Shown: in pieces, positions 45,975 to 54,427 of the stretch
Position numbering within the stretch: the first letter of the stretch is position 1
How the letters are laid out: every line of letters starts with the position of its first letter
DNA from: Mycobacterium sp. 852013-51886_SCH5428379
GTDB lineage: Bacteria; Actinomycetota; Actinomycetes; Mycobacteriales; Mycobacteriaceae
Length of the DNA: 64,000 nucleotides
Direction: 5' to 3'
NCBI RefSeq assembly: GCF_001665575.1
Contig: NZ_LZSU01000009.1
Span: 1-64,000, forward strand
Position numbers and translations under genes: made by a program
Notes under the pieces: generated by a model
What the model was told of the DNA's origin: nothing
The model's database searches: none
What the model saw: only the letters and a program-made list of their open reading frames with translations

Positions 45975-47639
45975 TCAGAAGGGCGGCGGGTCGTCGTCGC
46001 TGCAGTTGGGGAGGGGTTGTGGTTCGGCGGGTGGGTGTTTGGCCCGGGCGGCCCGGGCGGCAGCGGCGGCGTGGGCGGCGGCCGCTGCTGCTGCGGCGGC
46101 TTGTCGTTGGGCGGCGTTGTGGGCGCGTTCGGCTGTGATGCGTGCGGCGCGGTCGGCGGCGCGGGTGCGTCGTCTTTTCGGCATTTTGGCGATCCGGTCG
46201 GGGTCCGGGGGCGGTTTGGCGAGCGGCGGTAGTTCGGTGGTGGTGGTGTCCCAGCCGGGGAAGAACAGTCGGCTGCCCGGGGTGGTGGTGTAGTGCGCGC
46301 CGGCGGGGGTGGTCCAGGTGATGGTGCCGTCGGGTGATTGTTCGTCACCCCAGCCGTCCCAGCACGTTTTGGCCAGGTGGTGGGTGCGGCATTTGCAGTG
46401 CAGGTTCGAGGGGTGGGTGGGTCCGTAGGGCCAGGGCACGACATGGTCGATGTCGCAGCGTGCGGCGGGGACGTGGCAGCCGGGGAAGCGGCAGAACAGG
46501 TCGCGGGCGCGGACGAACGCGGCGAGTTTGGCGGAGGGCTGGTAGTGGGGTTCGGGGTCGGGTCCGGGGTGCTGTAGGGGTTTGATCCTGGCGCCGGCGC
46601 GGATCGTTTCGGCCAGGGCGAGGATCGGCAGGATGGTGCCATCGGGCATCAGGGCGGTTCCGGAATCCTGTGGGCAGGCAGGCGGATTGGACACTTCCGA
46701 TCCGGCCTCGGGCTCGGGCTCTCGCTCTTCTTCGGCGGATCGCTCAGCTCCCGCCTCGGCCTCCGCCTCGGGTTGGGTTCGTCTCTTGGCGTGCGCGTTT
46801 CGTTGATCGTGGTCTTCGGTGGCGATCAACTTGTGTGCGGCGGTGATCGCGGTGGGGTCGGCGACGACGTTGATGACGATGTGGGAGGTGTCCGAGGCGG
46901 TGGCGGTGCAGGCCGGGTTGCCGCATCGACACGGCAGGGGCTGGTCGAGGATGATCGCGCCCATGGCACAGGAGCGTCGTTCGTCGATGCTGCGGGGGTC
47001 TTCATCGCACAGACCGGTGAGCAGGGCGGCGATCCGTGCGGCCAGCACGGCGGCCTCACAGCCCAGGATGTGTCCCCAGATGGTGGTCAGTTCGTCGGGG
47101 TCGTCGTGGGCGCCGATCCGGAAGGTGCGTCGCCGCAGGGCCTCTTTGGCGCGGGTGACCGCGTCGGGGTCGTAGCGGTGGATCAACGCGTCGATGGCGT
47201 TGATCAGTCGCTCATCGGAGAGTGGTTCCCACCGTTGGGCCTTGTCGGCCAGCGCGGCATCGACCAGTGCCATCGTGTCGGCGTCGATGATCAGGCGGCT
47301 GCGCCAGGTGATAATCGCGATCATGCGGGCACTGAGCCGGCCCTGCAGGCACAGCGCCGCGACTTTGGGGAGCCGATCGCGTAGCGCGAGGGCGATCCGC
47401 ATCTGGGCCGAGGCTTTGCGGTACCCGACATTGAGCACCGCCCCGACCTCGGAGGCGGTGGTCGCCCAGGAGTCACACGCCCAATCGTCGCGCTCCTCGT
47501 CGAAGGTCACCGACTGGTGCACCAGCTGGGCGAGCGCGGCCAACTTCCGCGCCCCCGCCACAGCCTCCTCGCGGGCGGCCTGCTCGATGACAGCGATCAG
47601 CGCGGCGTCATCCCGCCCCCCAAACACCGTATCGAACAT
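45975..47639 (-). CDS. DUF222/HNH endonuclease-domain protein (13E12 repeat family)
   Basis: 554 residues, intact relative of the remnant at 1-518. DUF222 domain ~20-330 (RKLAALAQLVHQ, AQMRIALALRDRLP). An acidic low-complexity linker (EAEAEAGAERSAEEEREPEPEAG, around residue 300) follows. Then comes the HNH motif: FCRFPGCHVPAARCDIDHVVPWP and NLHCKCRTHHLAKT. The Ala-rich tail (~500-540) is a predicted helix. Members are repeated several times in mycobacterial genomes and behave like mobile or selfish nuclease genes; substrate unknown. A consensus promoter lies 7 nt upstream of the ATG. Confidence 0.9.
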   Translation of the reverse strand: MFDTVFGGRDDAALIAVIEQAAREEAVAGARKLAALAQLVHQSVTFDEERDDWACDSWATTASEVGAVLNVGYRKASAQMRIALALRDRLPKVAALCLQGRLSARMIAIITWRSRLIIDADTMALVDAALADKAQRWEPLSDERLINAIDALIHRYDPDAVTRAKEALRRRTFRIGAHDDPDELTTIWGHILGCEAAVLAARIAALLTGLCDEDPRSIDERRSCAMGAIILDQPLPCRCGNPACTATASDTSHIVINVVADPTAITAAHKLIATEDHDQRNAHAKRRTQPEAEAEAGAERSAEEEREPEPEAGSEVSNPPACPQDSGTALMPDGTILPILALAETIRAGARIKPLQHPGPDPEPHYQPSAKLAAFVRARDLFCRFPGCHVPAARCDIDHVVPWPYGPTHPSNLHCKCRTHHLAKTCWDGWGDEQSPDGTITWTTPAGAHYTTTPGSRLFFPGWDTTTTELPPLAKPPPDPDRIAKMPKRRRTRAADRAARITAERAHNAAQRQAAAAAAAAAHAAAAARAARAKHPPAEPQPLPNCSDDDPPPF

Positions 47640-47646
47640 ACATTCG

Positions 47647-47674
47647 ATTATAGCCCAAACCCCCGACCTGCCAA
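47647..47674 (-). promoter_or_regulatory. Consensus SigA-type promoter giving near-leaderless mRNA of the 13E12 gene
   Basis: On the minus strand, -35 TTGGCA (47674-47669) and -10 TATAAT (47652-47647) are separated by 16 nt. Only 7 nt lie between the -10 and the ATG at 47639, so transcription should start at or one base before the start codon. Confidence 0.75.
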
Positions 47675-47713
47675 CGCATTATCCACAGTCCGCGGCTCCG
47701 CATTCACTCAGGC

Positions 47714-47763
47714 AGCGTGACCTGATCGTCGGCCCGGACGGTGCCCTCGACGACCACCTCCAT
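47714..47763. repeat. 50-bp repeat copy A: remnant of the MOSC gene 3' end
   Basis: 48 of 50 bases match 50810-50859 in the same orientation (two G/A differences). Read on the minus strand it encodes the last 17 residues of the MOSC protein up to VTL, then Pro-Glu and a stop, with no open frame upstream (a TAG precedes it). It lies between the 13E12 gene and the fadD-like gene. Confidence 0.85.
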
Positions 47764-47833
47764 CTAGCTGTTCGGGATTGAATCCTGGTCGCGAGGCGGT
47801 TTCACCTGCGAACGCTGCGGGTATGCGCGGCGG

Positions 47834-49420
47834 ATGGTGGGGACCGCTGAAGAGACCCTCACGGATGCCTGGCGCACCCGAGTCGAGCGGCAGCCCGACC
47901 ATCCCGCCATCGCCTACTTCGACGCGGTGTTGTCGGCCCGCGAGGTCGACGACGCATCCGATGCGCTGGCTGTCGCGTTGTCCGACAACGGTGTTGGGCA
48001 CGGCGACCGGGTGGGGATCTATCTGCAGAACATCCCTCAATACGCGATCACGCTTCTCGCGCTCTGGAAGATCGGTGCGGCCGCGCTGCTGCTCAATCCG
48101 ATGTACCGCGGACGCGAGCTCCGCGCCATCGTCGACGACGCGCAGGCGGTGGGCATCGTCTGCGACGAACGCGACGTCGAAGCCACCGCAGATGCACTGC
48201 GCGCAAGCACTGTCCGGTTCACGATCACCACCAGTGGTCTCGACTTCCAGACCCGCAACGATCCGCGGGTGTTCGGCTCGAGCACGCGGCTCAGCTCGCC
48301 CGCCGACGATCTGGTGGACCTGATCGAGCGCAACCGCGGTCGTCGGCCGGCCGCACCCGGACCGGTCGGAGATGACCTGGCGCTTCTCGCGTACACCTCC
48401 GGCACCACCGGCCCTCCGAAGGGCGCGATGATCTCGCACGCCAACGCGCTCGCAACGGCCGTCGACTTCGGCGATTACGTCGGCCTCGCCGACGGCGATG
48501 CCGCCTTCGCCGTCGCACCGTTGTTCCACATCACCGGCGCCATGCTCAATGCCGCGGTCGCGCTGGTCCGCGATTGTCTGCTCGTATTCGCGAACAGGTT
48601 CAATGCCGCCGTCGCCCTCGATGCGTTCGTCGAACATCGCGTGACGTACACGATCGGATCCATCACGGTGTTCAACGCCATCTCGGCCCAGCCCGACGCG
48701 AGCCCCGCACACTTCGAGTCGGTGAAGACCCTGTACTCCGGGGGTGCGCCCATCCCTCCCGCCACCACCAAGACGTTCGCAGCGCGGTTCGGCCACTACA
48801 TCCACAACGCCTACGGCATGACCGAGACCACCGCCGGTGTGATCGCGGTACCTCCGGGTACGGAGGCGCCGGTGGATGAGACGAGTGGATCGCTGTCGGT
48901 GGGGCGTCCCCTTCCCCGCGTGCGACTTCGCACCGTCGATCCGGCGGGGAACCCCACACCTCCCGGTGTGGCCGGTGAGCTCGAAATCGCCGGTCCCCAG
49001 GTGATTTCCAAATACTGGCGCAATCCCGAGGCGTCCGTGTCGACGATGCCCGACGGTCGGCTCCGTACCGGCGACGTCGCGATCATCGACGAGCAGGGCT
49101 GGGTTTACATCGTCGATCGACTCAAAGACCAGATCAACGTGTCGGGCTACAAGGTGTGGCCTCGCGAAGTCGAGGACGCCCTCTACGAACATCCCGGCGT
49201 GTTCGAGGTCGCCGTGGTCAGCCATCCCGATGACTACCAGGGCGAAGCCGTGGTCGCCTACGTCGCGCTTCGCCCCGACGCGACCGCCACCGAAGACGAA
49301 CTCATCGAGTTCACCCGCGAACGACTCGCCGCCTACAAGCGACCGCGAGCCGTCCACCTCATCGGCGAACTCCCCAAGACCCCCACCGGGAAGATCAAGC
49401 GCGCCGAACTCCGGCGATGA
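47834..49420 (+). CDS. AMP-dependent acyl-CoA ligase (FadD-like)
   Basis: 528 residues. ANL-superfamily motifs: YTSGTTGPPKGAMISH (P-loop, A3), NAYGMTETT (A5), LRTGDVAIIDEQGWVYIVDR with the hinge Asp (as GRLRTGDVA and YIVDRLKDQI), and PKTPTGKIKR with the catalytic Lys (A10). It activates a carboxylic acid to its CoA thioester via an acyl-AMP. The pocket cannot be read for chain length; the adjacent MHS transporter suggests a small organic or aromatic acid (inference). ATG 47834, no strong ribosome site. It is followed after 37 nt by the transporter. Confidence 0.9.
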   Translation: MVGTAEETLTDAWRTRVERQPDHPAIAYFDAVLSAREVDDASDALAVALSDNGVGHGDRVGIYLQNIPQYAITLLALWKIGAAALLLNPMYRGRELRAIVDDAQAVGIVCDERDVEATADALRASTVRFTITTSGLDFQTRNDPRVFGSSTRLSSPADDLVDLIERNRGRRPAAPGPVGDDLALLAYTSGTTGPPKGAMISHANALATAVDFGDYVGLADGDAAFAVAPLFHITGAMLNAAVALVRDCLLVFANRFNAAVALDAFVEHRVTYTIGSITVFNAISAQPDASPAHFESVKTLYSGGAPIPPATTKTFAARFGHYIHNAYGMTETTAGVIAVPPGTEAPVDETSGSLSVGRPLPRVRLRTVDPAGNPTPPGVAGELEIAGPQVISKYWRNPEASVSTMPDGRLRTGDVAIIDEQGWVYIVDRLKDQINVSGYKVWPREVEDALYEHPGVFEVAVVSHPDDYQGEAVVAYVALRPDATATEDELIEFTRERLAAYKRPRAVHLIGELPKTPTGKIKRAELRR

Positions 49421-49457
49421 CACACCACCGCTGCGTCTCTCGAGAAAGTGACTCCCG

Positions 49458-50756
49458 ATGACCAACAGGATCACCGCAGAGACCCGTCCCACGCCGACGA
49501 TGGCCTCCCGTAAGAAATCCCTCGTCGCGAGTTCTGTGGGCAACGTCCTGGAATGGTACGAGTGGAGCGCCTACGCGGTCTTCGCGCCGTTCATCGCGGC
49601 GGCGATGTTCAGCAAGGAGGATCCGGTCTCGGCGCTGCTGTCCACGCTCGCGGTGTTCGCCGTCGGCTTCCTGATGCGTCCGTTGGGCGGCATCGTCTTC
49701 GGCCGGATAGCCGATAAGCGCGGCCGGAAGTTCGTGCTCATCACGACCATGCTGACGATGGCCACCGGCAGCCTGGTGATCGGACTGCTGCCCACCTACG
49801 CCGCGATCGGCACCTGGGCGTCGGCAATCCTGCTGCTGGCCCGGATGATGCAGGGATTCGCCCACGGCGGCGAATCGGCGACCGCGTACTCCTACGTCGG
49901 CGAGATCGCCCCACCGAATCGTCGCGGCATGTGGGGCAGCGTGGCGTTCGTCGCGATCTTCGGCGGGTCGGTGCTCGCCTACACGGTCGGCGGTGTCATC
50001 ACGTCCACCTTGAGTGAATCTGCTGTCGGCCAATGGGGTTGGCGCATCCCATTCATCCTCGGTGCGGGGCTGGCGCTGTTCGCGCTCTATCTGCGGCGCA
50101 GTATGGACGAGAGCGACGTCTTCGACGCTGACCAGGAACAGCCACAGCTCGAACGGCCGTCCGTTCCACGCAAGACCGTGGTGCGGGCCATCCTGCTGAT
50201 GATCGGTATGACCTCCGGTGTGACTGCAGCGCACTACACCTGGACTTCGTACGTCTCGACGTATGCGATCACGCAGCAGGACATGGATCCGGACATCGCC
50301 TACTGGATGCTGGTGATCGCCCAGCTGGTCGCATTGGTGTCGCTACCGTTCCTGGGCCGGTTGTCGGACTCCATCGGCCGCAAACCGATGTTGGCCGCGT
50401 TCGCCGTGCTGATGTTCGTCCTGCAGATCCCGTTGACGGCACTCATCTCGTCGGAATGGTGGACGTTGCTGCTGGCGGCGACGGTGGCGCTCCTGGTCGT
50501 CGCCATCCCCGGCTGCATCCTGTCGTCGACGCTGTCCGAGAGCTTTCCCACCCACCTGCGCACGCAGTCCATCGGCTTCGCGTACTCCTTCTCGGTCGCG
50601 GTGTTCGGCGGCACTGCACCGTATTTGAACCAGTTGTTTCTGGGCTGGGACCTCGGCTGGGTGTTCGGCGTGTACATCATGGTGCTCTCGGCGCTCACCG
50701 GCGTCGCATGTTTCTTCATGAAGGAGACGAAGGGCATCAGGCTGGAGGACGTCTGA
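49458..50756 (+). CDS. MFS metabolite:H+ symporter (MHS family)
   Basis: 432 residues, 12 helices. The N-terminal GNVLEWYEWSAYAVFAP, FGRIADKRGRKFVL loop 2-3, and helix 4 ARMMQGFAHGGESATAYSYVGE are the MHS signature (KgtP, ShiA, ProP type). It imports organic acids, shikimate-like compounds or osmolytes with protons. Paired with the acyl-CoA ligase it likely forms an uptake-and-activation unit. This pair sits between the two copies of the MOSC-derived repeat. Confidence 0.88.
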   Translation: MTNRITAETRPTPTMASRKKSLVASSVGNVLEWYEWSAYAVFAPFIAAAMFSKEDPVSALLSTLAVFAVGFLMRPLGGIVFGRIADKRGRKFVLITTMLTMATGSLVIGLLPTYAAIGTWASAILLLARMMQGFAHGGESATAYSYVGEIAPPNRRGMWGSVAFVAIFGGSVLAYTVGGVITSTLSESAVGQWGWRIPFILGAGLALFALYLRRSMDESDVFDADQEQPQLERPSVPRKTVVRAILLMIGMTSGVTAAHYTWTSYVSTYAITQQDMDPDIAYWMLVIAQLVALVSLPFLGRLSDSIGRKPMLAAFAVLMFVLQIPLTALISSEWWTLLLAATVALLVVAIPGCILSSTLSESFPTHLRTQSIGFAYSFSVAVFGGTAPYLNQLFLGWDLGWVFGVYIMVLSALTGVACFFMKETKGIRLEDV

Positions 50757-50802
50757 TGCAGACCGGCCCGTTCGGTTCGTGGTTCCAGCCGCTTCGCGGA
50801 GA

Positions 50803-51630
50803 TTAGGCCAGCGTGACCTGATCATCGACCCGGACGGTGCCCTCGACGACCACCTCCATGTACGACCCTGCGCACGGCAATCGGCCGAGGCCGAACGATT
50901 CGACCCGGTTCTCGGCCGTCGGGGTGCGCAGCGCCTCGGGCGACCGGCCGAGGCCGGCCTGTTCGAGAGTGGGGATCACGCAGCGCGGGGTCGGCCCCAT
51001 CCCCCTGAGCTGCACGCCACCCACGGTCAGGATGCGCCCGGTCCACTCGTTCTCGGAGTAGGGCGGATGACCCGGCCGCGTCGCGACGACGATGTTGGGG
51101 CGGTAACGCTCGACCTCCACACCGATGTGGTCGATGGTGGCGGTGGTGATCACGTGCAGCGGGGCCAGGTCGACGAAGGAGTCGCCCGGCGTGCCCTCGC
51201 CCAGTTCCAGCAGCGGTGCGTCCACCTCCGCGTCCAGCCCCTGCCGCATGACCTGTTCCGGATCGGCGCGTTCGACGCTCGCGCCCTCGGGACGCGTGTC
51301 GGACAGCTGCACCGGACGGGACAGCAGTGCCGAGAGCAATTCCTCGACGCGGTCGTCGTCCGCAGCCGCCTCCGTACCGTCGGGCAGGGCGATCCACACG
51401 CGTCCACCGTCGGTGCGGGCGCGACACTGCAGCAGGTTGCGCCACAACCGCGCCTGTTTGGCGCTGGCCACCCGACCGGTGACCCGGTCGATCAGGGCGA
51501 ATCGCCGATCGCCGTCGACACCGCCGGACCCGACGGAGAACTCGCTGACGGTCTCCCCGAGCATCGATTTGACGGGATAGCGACGCAGGCTGGTGACGCG
51601 GGACTGCTGCTCGGTGCTCACGGCGGTCAT
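50803..51630 (-). CDS. MOSC domain-containing protein
   Basis: 275 residues from ATG 51630. The N-terminal MOSC_N beta-barrel (SLRRYPVKSMLGETVSE) precedes the MOSC domain with RYRPNIVVATRPG and GPTPRCVIPT; Cys217 is the molybdenum-cofactor/sulfur-carrying Cys. Family members carry sulfur or bind molybdenum cofactor, as in N-hydroxylated compound reductases (mARC-like). It is divergent from the acetolactate synthase-type gene. Its final 50 bp are duplicated at 47714-47763. Confidence 0.85.
   Translation of the reverse strand: MTAVSTEQQSRVTSLRRYPVKSMLGETVSEFSVGSGGVDGDRRFALIDRVTGRVASAKQARLWRNLLQCRARTDGGRVWIALPDGTEAAADDDRVEELLSALLSRPVQLSDTRPEGASVERADPEQVMRQGLDAEVDAPLLELGEGTPGDSFVDLAPLHVITTATIDHIGVEVERYRPNIVVATRPGHPPYSENEWTGRILTVGGVQLRGMGPTPRCVIPTLEQAGLGRSPEALRTPTAENRVESFGLGRLPCAGSYMEVVVEGTVRVDDQVTLA
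50810..50859. repeat. 50-bp repeat copy B: within the MOSC gene 3' end
   Basis: 48 of 50 identical to 47714-47763. This copy is part of the intact MOSC gene, whose stop is at 50803. With copy A it brackets the fadD-like/MHS pair in direct orientation. Confidence 0.85.
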
Positions 51631-51701
51631 ATGCGAACCATAGCCCTTCCCCGAGACCCCAAACCCGGAGCTCAGACGGAGCACTGTGGTTAGCTCGAAC
51701 G

Positions 51702-53363
51702 GTGTCCGAAGCCCCCCGCACGACCGCCGAACTCATCGTCGAATGCCTGGAGAACGAGGGCGTCACGCACGTGTTCGGCATCCCCGGGGAAGAGAACATC
51801 CGGTTGGTCGACGCGCTGTCGAGGTCGTCGATCGACTACGTCCTCGCCCGCCACGAGCAGGGCGCGTCCTTCATGGCCGAGGTCTACGGTCGGTTGACCG
51901 GGAAGGCAGGGGTGTGCTCGGCGACGCTGGGTCCCGGTGCGATCAACCTGCTGCTCGGCGTCGCCGACGCCACGACGAATTCGACTCCGCTGGTGGCGCT
52001 TTCGGCGCAGGTGGGGATGCAGCGCAGCTACAAGGAATCGCACCAGAGCGTCGATCTGGTTTCGATGTTCGCGCCCGTGACCAAGTGGTCGGCGCTCGTC
52101 GCCACCCCGGGTGCGGTACCGGAGATGGTGCGCAAGGCCTTCAAGCTGGCCCAGACCGAACGGCCCGGGGCGGTCTACCTCGCCGTGCCCGAGGACGTCG
52201 AGGCCGCCGACGCGCCCGCGGACGCCACCGCGCTGCGGATCAATGTGCCGCGTCCGGACGATCCGTCGGCGGCGCAGATCGCGCGGGCCGCGGAGATCCT
52301 CCGGTCGGCGCGCAATCCCGTTCTGCTCGCCGGCCACGGCGCGGCCCGCAGCGACGCCGCGGCCGCGGTGCGCCGGTTCGCCGAGACGCTCGGCATGCCG
52401 GTGGCCACGACGTTCCACGGCAAGGGCGTCATGCCGGACGACCATCCGCTGGCACTGGGCGCCGTCGGTTTCATGCGTCACGACTACGTCAACTTCGGCT
52501 TCGATCAGGCCGACGTCATCGTCGCCGCCGGTTACGAACTGCAGGAGTTCGACCCGGTCCGCATCAATCCCCGCGGTGACACCAAGATCATCCACGTTCA
52601 CCGGTTCCCCGCCGAGGTCGACGCGCACTACGACGTCGCCGTCGGTCTGCACGCTGACATCGGGGCCTGCCTCGACGCGCTGGCCGCCGCCGTCGGCAGG
52701 GACGAGCCGTATTCCGTTGGACAAGAACGAATTCGGCGGCTGCTCGCCGATGAGCTCGACCGGGGCCGCGCCGACAACAGCTTCCCGCTGGCCCCCGCGC
52801 GGATCGTCGCGGACACCCGCGCAGCCCTGGCCCGCGATGACATCGCGCTGGTCGACACCGGTGCGTTGAAGATGTGGATGGCCCGGCTCTATCCCACCTA
52901 CGAACCGAACACCTGCCTGATCTCCAACGGGCTCTCGACGATGGCGTGGACCGTCCCCGGCGCCATCGCCGCGAGGATCGCCCGCCCGTCGGCGAAGGTG
53001 CTCGTCGCGACCGGCGACGGGGCGTTCCTGATGAACTCGCAGGAGATCGAGACCGCGCTGCGGGTGGGTACGCCGATGGTCATCCTCATCTGGGTGGACG
53101 AGGCCTACGGCCTGATCAGCTGGAAGATGGATCTGGAGATCGGGCACAACGTCGACACCGGTTTCGGCAATCCCGACTTCGTCTCGTACGCAGAGAGTTT
53201 CGGCGCGAAGGGATATCGGATCACGTCGGCCGAGGAGCTGCTGCCCACGTTGGCGGAGGCCTTGGCCACCGACACGGTCAGCGTCATCGCCTGTCCGGTG
53301 GACTACAGCGCGAACAGCGCCCTCATCGCCGCGCTGGGCGAGCTGGACGATTCGTGGTCGTGA
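51702..53363 (+). CDS. Acetolactate synthase large-subunit-type TPP enzyme
   Basis: 553 residues. Three domains of the TPP-enzyme superfamily: N-terminal PYR domain with GIPGEENIRLVDAL and the catalytic Glu52 in LARHEQGASFMAE; middle domain ARAAEILRSARNPVLLAGHGA; C-terminal PP domain with VATGDGAFLMNSQEIETAL binding the diphosphate through Mg. The expected Asn after the GDG spacer is Asp (IWVDEAYG). It decarboxylates pyruvate to acetolactate, probably the catabolic AlsS-like type because no regulatory subunit is adjacent. The 3' end overlaps a small secreted-protein gene by 41 nt. Confidence 0.85.
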   Translation: MSEAPRTTAELIVECLENEGVTHVFGIPGEENIRLVDALSRSSIDYVLARHEQGASFMAEVYGRLTGKAGVCSATLGPGAINLLLGVADATTNSTPLVALSAQVGMQRSYKESHQSVDLVSMFAPVTKWSALVATPGAVPEMVRKAFKLAQTERPGAVYLAVPEDVEAADAPADATALRINVPRPDDPSAAQIARAAEILRSARNPVLLAGHGAARSDAAAAVRRFAETLGMPVATTFHGKGVMPDDHPLALGAVGFMRHDYVNFGFDQADVIVAAGYELQEFDPVRINPRGDTKIIHVHRFPAEVDAHYDVAVGLHADIGACLDALAAAVGRDEPYSVGQERIRRLLADELDRGRADNSFPLAPARIVADTRAALARDDIALVDTGALKMWMARLYPTYEPNTCLISNGLSTMAWTVPGAIAARIARPSAKVLVATGDGAFLMNSQEIETALRVGTPMVILIWVDEAYGLISWKMDLEIGHNVDTGFGNPDFVSYAESFGAKGYRITSAEELLPTLAEALATDTVSVIACPVDYSANSALIAALGELDDSWS

Positions 53364-53628
53364 TTCGCCCGGTGGACGGTGAGTTTCGCACCGTGGTGTC
53401 GACGTGCGGCACCTTCACCGTGGGGAAGAGCTGACCGAGCCACGGGTTGTTGCGGTGATCGCGGCCGTAGCCATAGTGGAAACCACCGTTGAAGCTGTAG
53501 TCGGCGCGTCCTCTGACATCGCTGCCGTTGTTGCCGTTGCCGTTGTCGGCCTGCGCCGGACCGGCGAACCCGATCACCGCCGCGGACAGCGTGCCCGCGA
53601 CCATGCCTACCAAGCCCATCTTGTTCAT
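53323..53628 (-). CDS. Small secreted protein of unknown function
   Basis: 101 residues. Signal peptide ~27 residues with cleavage near AQA, then Asn/Gly-rich NGNGNNGSD, a Tyr/Gly segment (FNGGFHYGYGRDH) and FPTVKVPHVDTTVRNSP, a motif I recognise from other small exported mycobacterial proteins. No domain is known. GAAGAGGCGAGACCC provides a ribosome site before the ATG. It overlaps the end of the acetolactate synthase-type gene on the other strand. Confidence 0.7.
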   Translation of the reverse strand: MNKMGLVGMVAGTLSAAVIGFAGPAQADNGNGNNGSDVRGRADYSFNGGFHYGYGRDHRNNPWLGQLFPTVKVPHVDTTVRNSPSTGRITTTNRPARPARR

Positions 53629-53753
53629 GGGTCTCGCCTCTTCTCATCTGACCACTCCGCCGGCGGGCAGAACTCCCGCGACTCTCTGCGGAACAGGCGA
53701 CAGGACGCGTTGATTCCCCGCGGTCGGCCGTACGCACGCGTGTTGCGACCGCA

Positions 53754-54314
53754 TCAGTTCCGGCGGGCGACGTCCGGCCAGCCTTCCAGCGCCAGGTCCC
53801 CGATGGCGTGGAGTTCCGCGCGGGTCGCCCCGCTGCGCGCCTGTATCGCGATCCCTTGGCACACAGCCGCAATCCAGCGGGCGAGTAGCAGGGTGTGCAC
53901 GTCAGCCAACTCGCCGGCGGCGACCGCGGCGTCGAACCGTTCGGCCAGGCGGTGCACTGTCGCTTCGCGGAACTCGGCCATGCCGGGCGCCTCCCCGACG
54001 GTCAGGCACCCGTGGATGTCGCCGCTGACCGTGTCGGCGGCGCCGTGCACCATCGCCTCGGCCACCTCGCGGGCCGTCGGCCGGGTCAGCGCCTCGGTCG
54101 TGTAGGCGCCGGGACCCTCGAGGTAGCGCCGCAACGCGCGTTCGAACAGATGCTCTTTGGACCCGAACTCCGCGTAGATGCTGCGGCGGTTCACCCCCGT
54201 CGCCGCCGTCACGTCCGAGATCGAGACCGCGTCGAAGCCGCGATCCCAGAACAATCTCATCGCCGCGTCTTCGACCTCGTCCGGATCGAACTCGCGCGGC
54301 CGCCCGACAGCCAT
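53754..54314 (-). CDS. TetR family transcriptional regulator
   Basis: 186 residues from ATG 54314. Helix-turn-helix: AMRLFWDRGFDAVSISDVTAATGVNRRSIYAEFGSKEHLF (recognition helix VNRRSIYAEF). The C-terminal domain is of the TetR_C type found in YcdC-like or AcrR-like regulators. It is divergent from the SDR at 54428, and the spacer holds a 22-bp imperfect palindrome (54390-54411), so it likely represses itself and that SDR. Confidence 0.88.
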   Translation of the reverse strand: MAVGRPREFDPDEVEDAAMRLFWDRGFDAVSISDVTAATGVNRRSIYAEFGSKEHLFERALRRYLEGPGAYTTEALTRPTAREVAEAMVHGAADTVSGDIHGCLTVGEAPGMAEFREATVHRLAERFDAAVAAGELADVHTLLLARWIAAVCQGIAIQARSGATRAELHAIGDLALEGWPDVARRN

Positions 54315-54389
54315 GGCGAACCCTTTCATGTGATGCCGATCACATCCGGAATGGACCCGCCACGGAACCGGCTTGACCTGAGCGTACTA

Positions 54390-54411
54390 AGTAACGCATC
54401 GGTTCGTAACT
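54390..54411. promoter_or_regulatory. Imperfect palindrome, candidate TetR operator
   Basis: A 22-bp element whose outer arms AGTnACG / CGTnACT are inverted, with 16 of 22 positions symmetric. It lies 17 nt before the SDR start codon and 76 nt before the divergent tetR start. TTGACC at 54373-54378 could be a -35 but no good -10 was found. Confidence 0.5.
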
Positions 54412-54427
54412 AACCAGGAGGCCTCAC

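Noticed and set aside
45975..47639. Whether the intact 13E12 gene is a homing endonuclease inserted in another gene
   Set aside because: No split gene flanks it; neighbours on both sides are complete, so simple intergenic residence is preferred.
47708..49543. 611-residue minus-strand frame over the acyl-CoA ligase
   Set aside because: Shadow of the ligase, which has all ANL motifs. Only its last 17 codons (MOSC remnant) have meaning and are described as a repeat.
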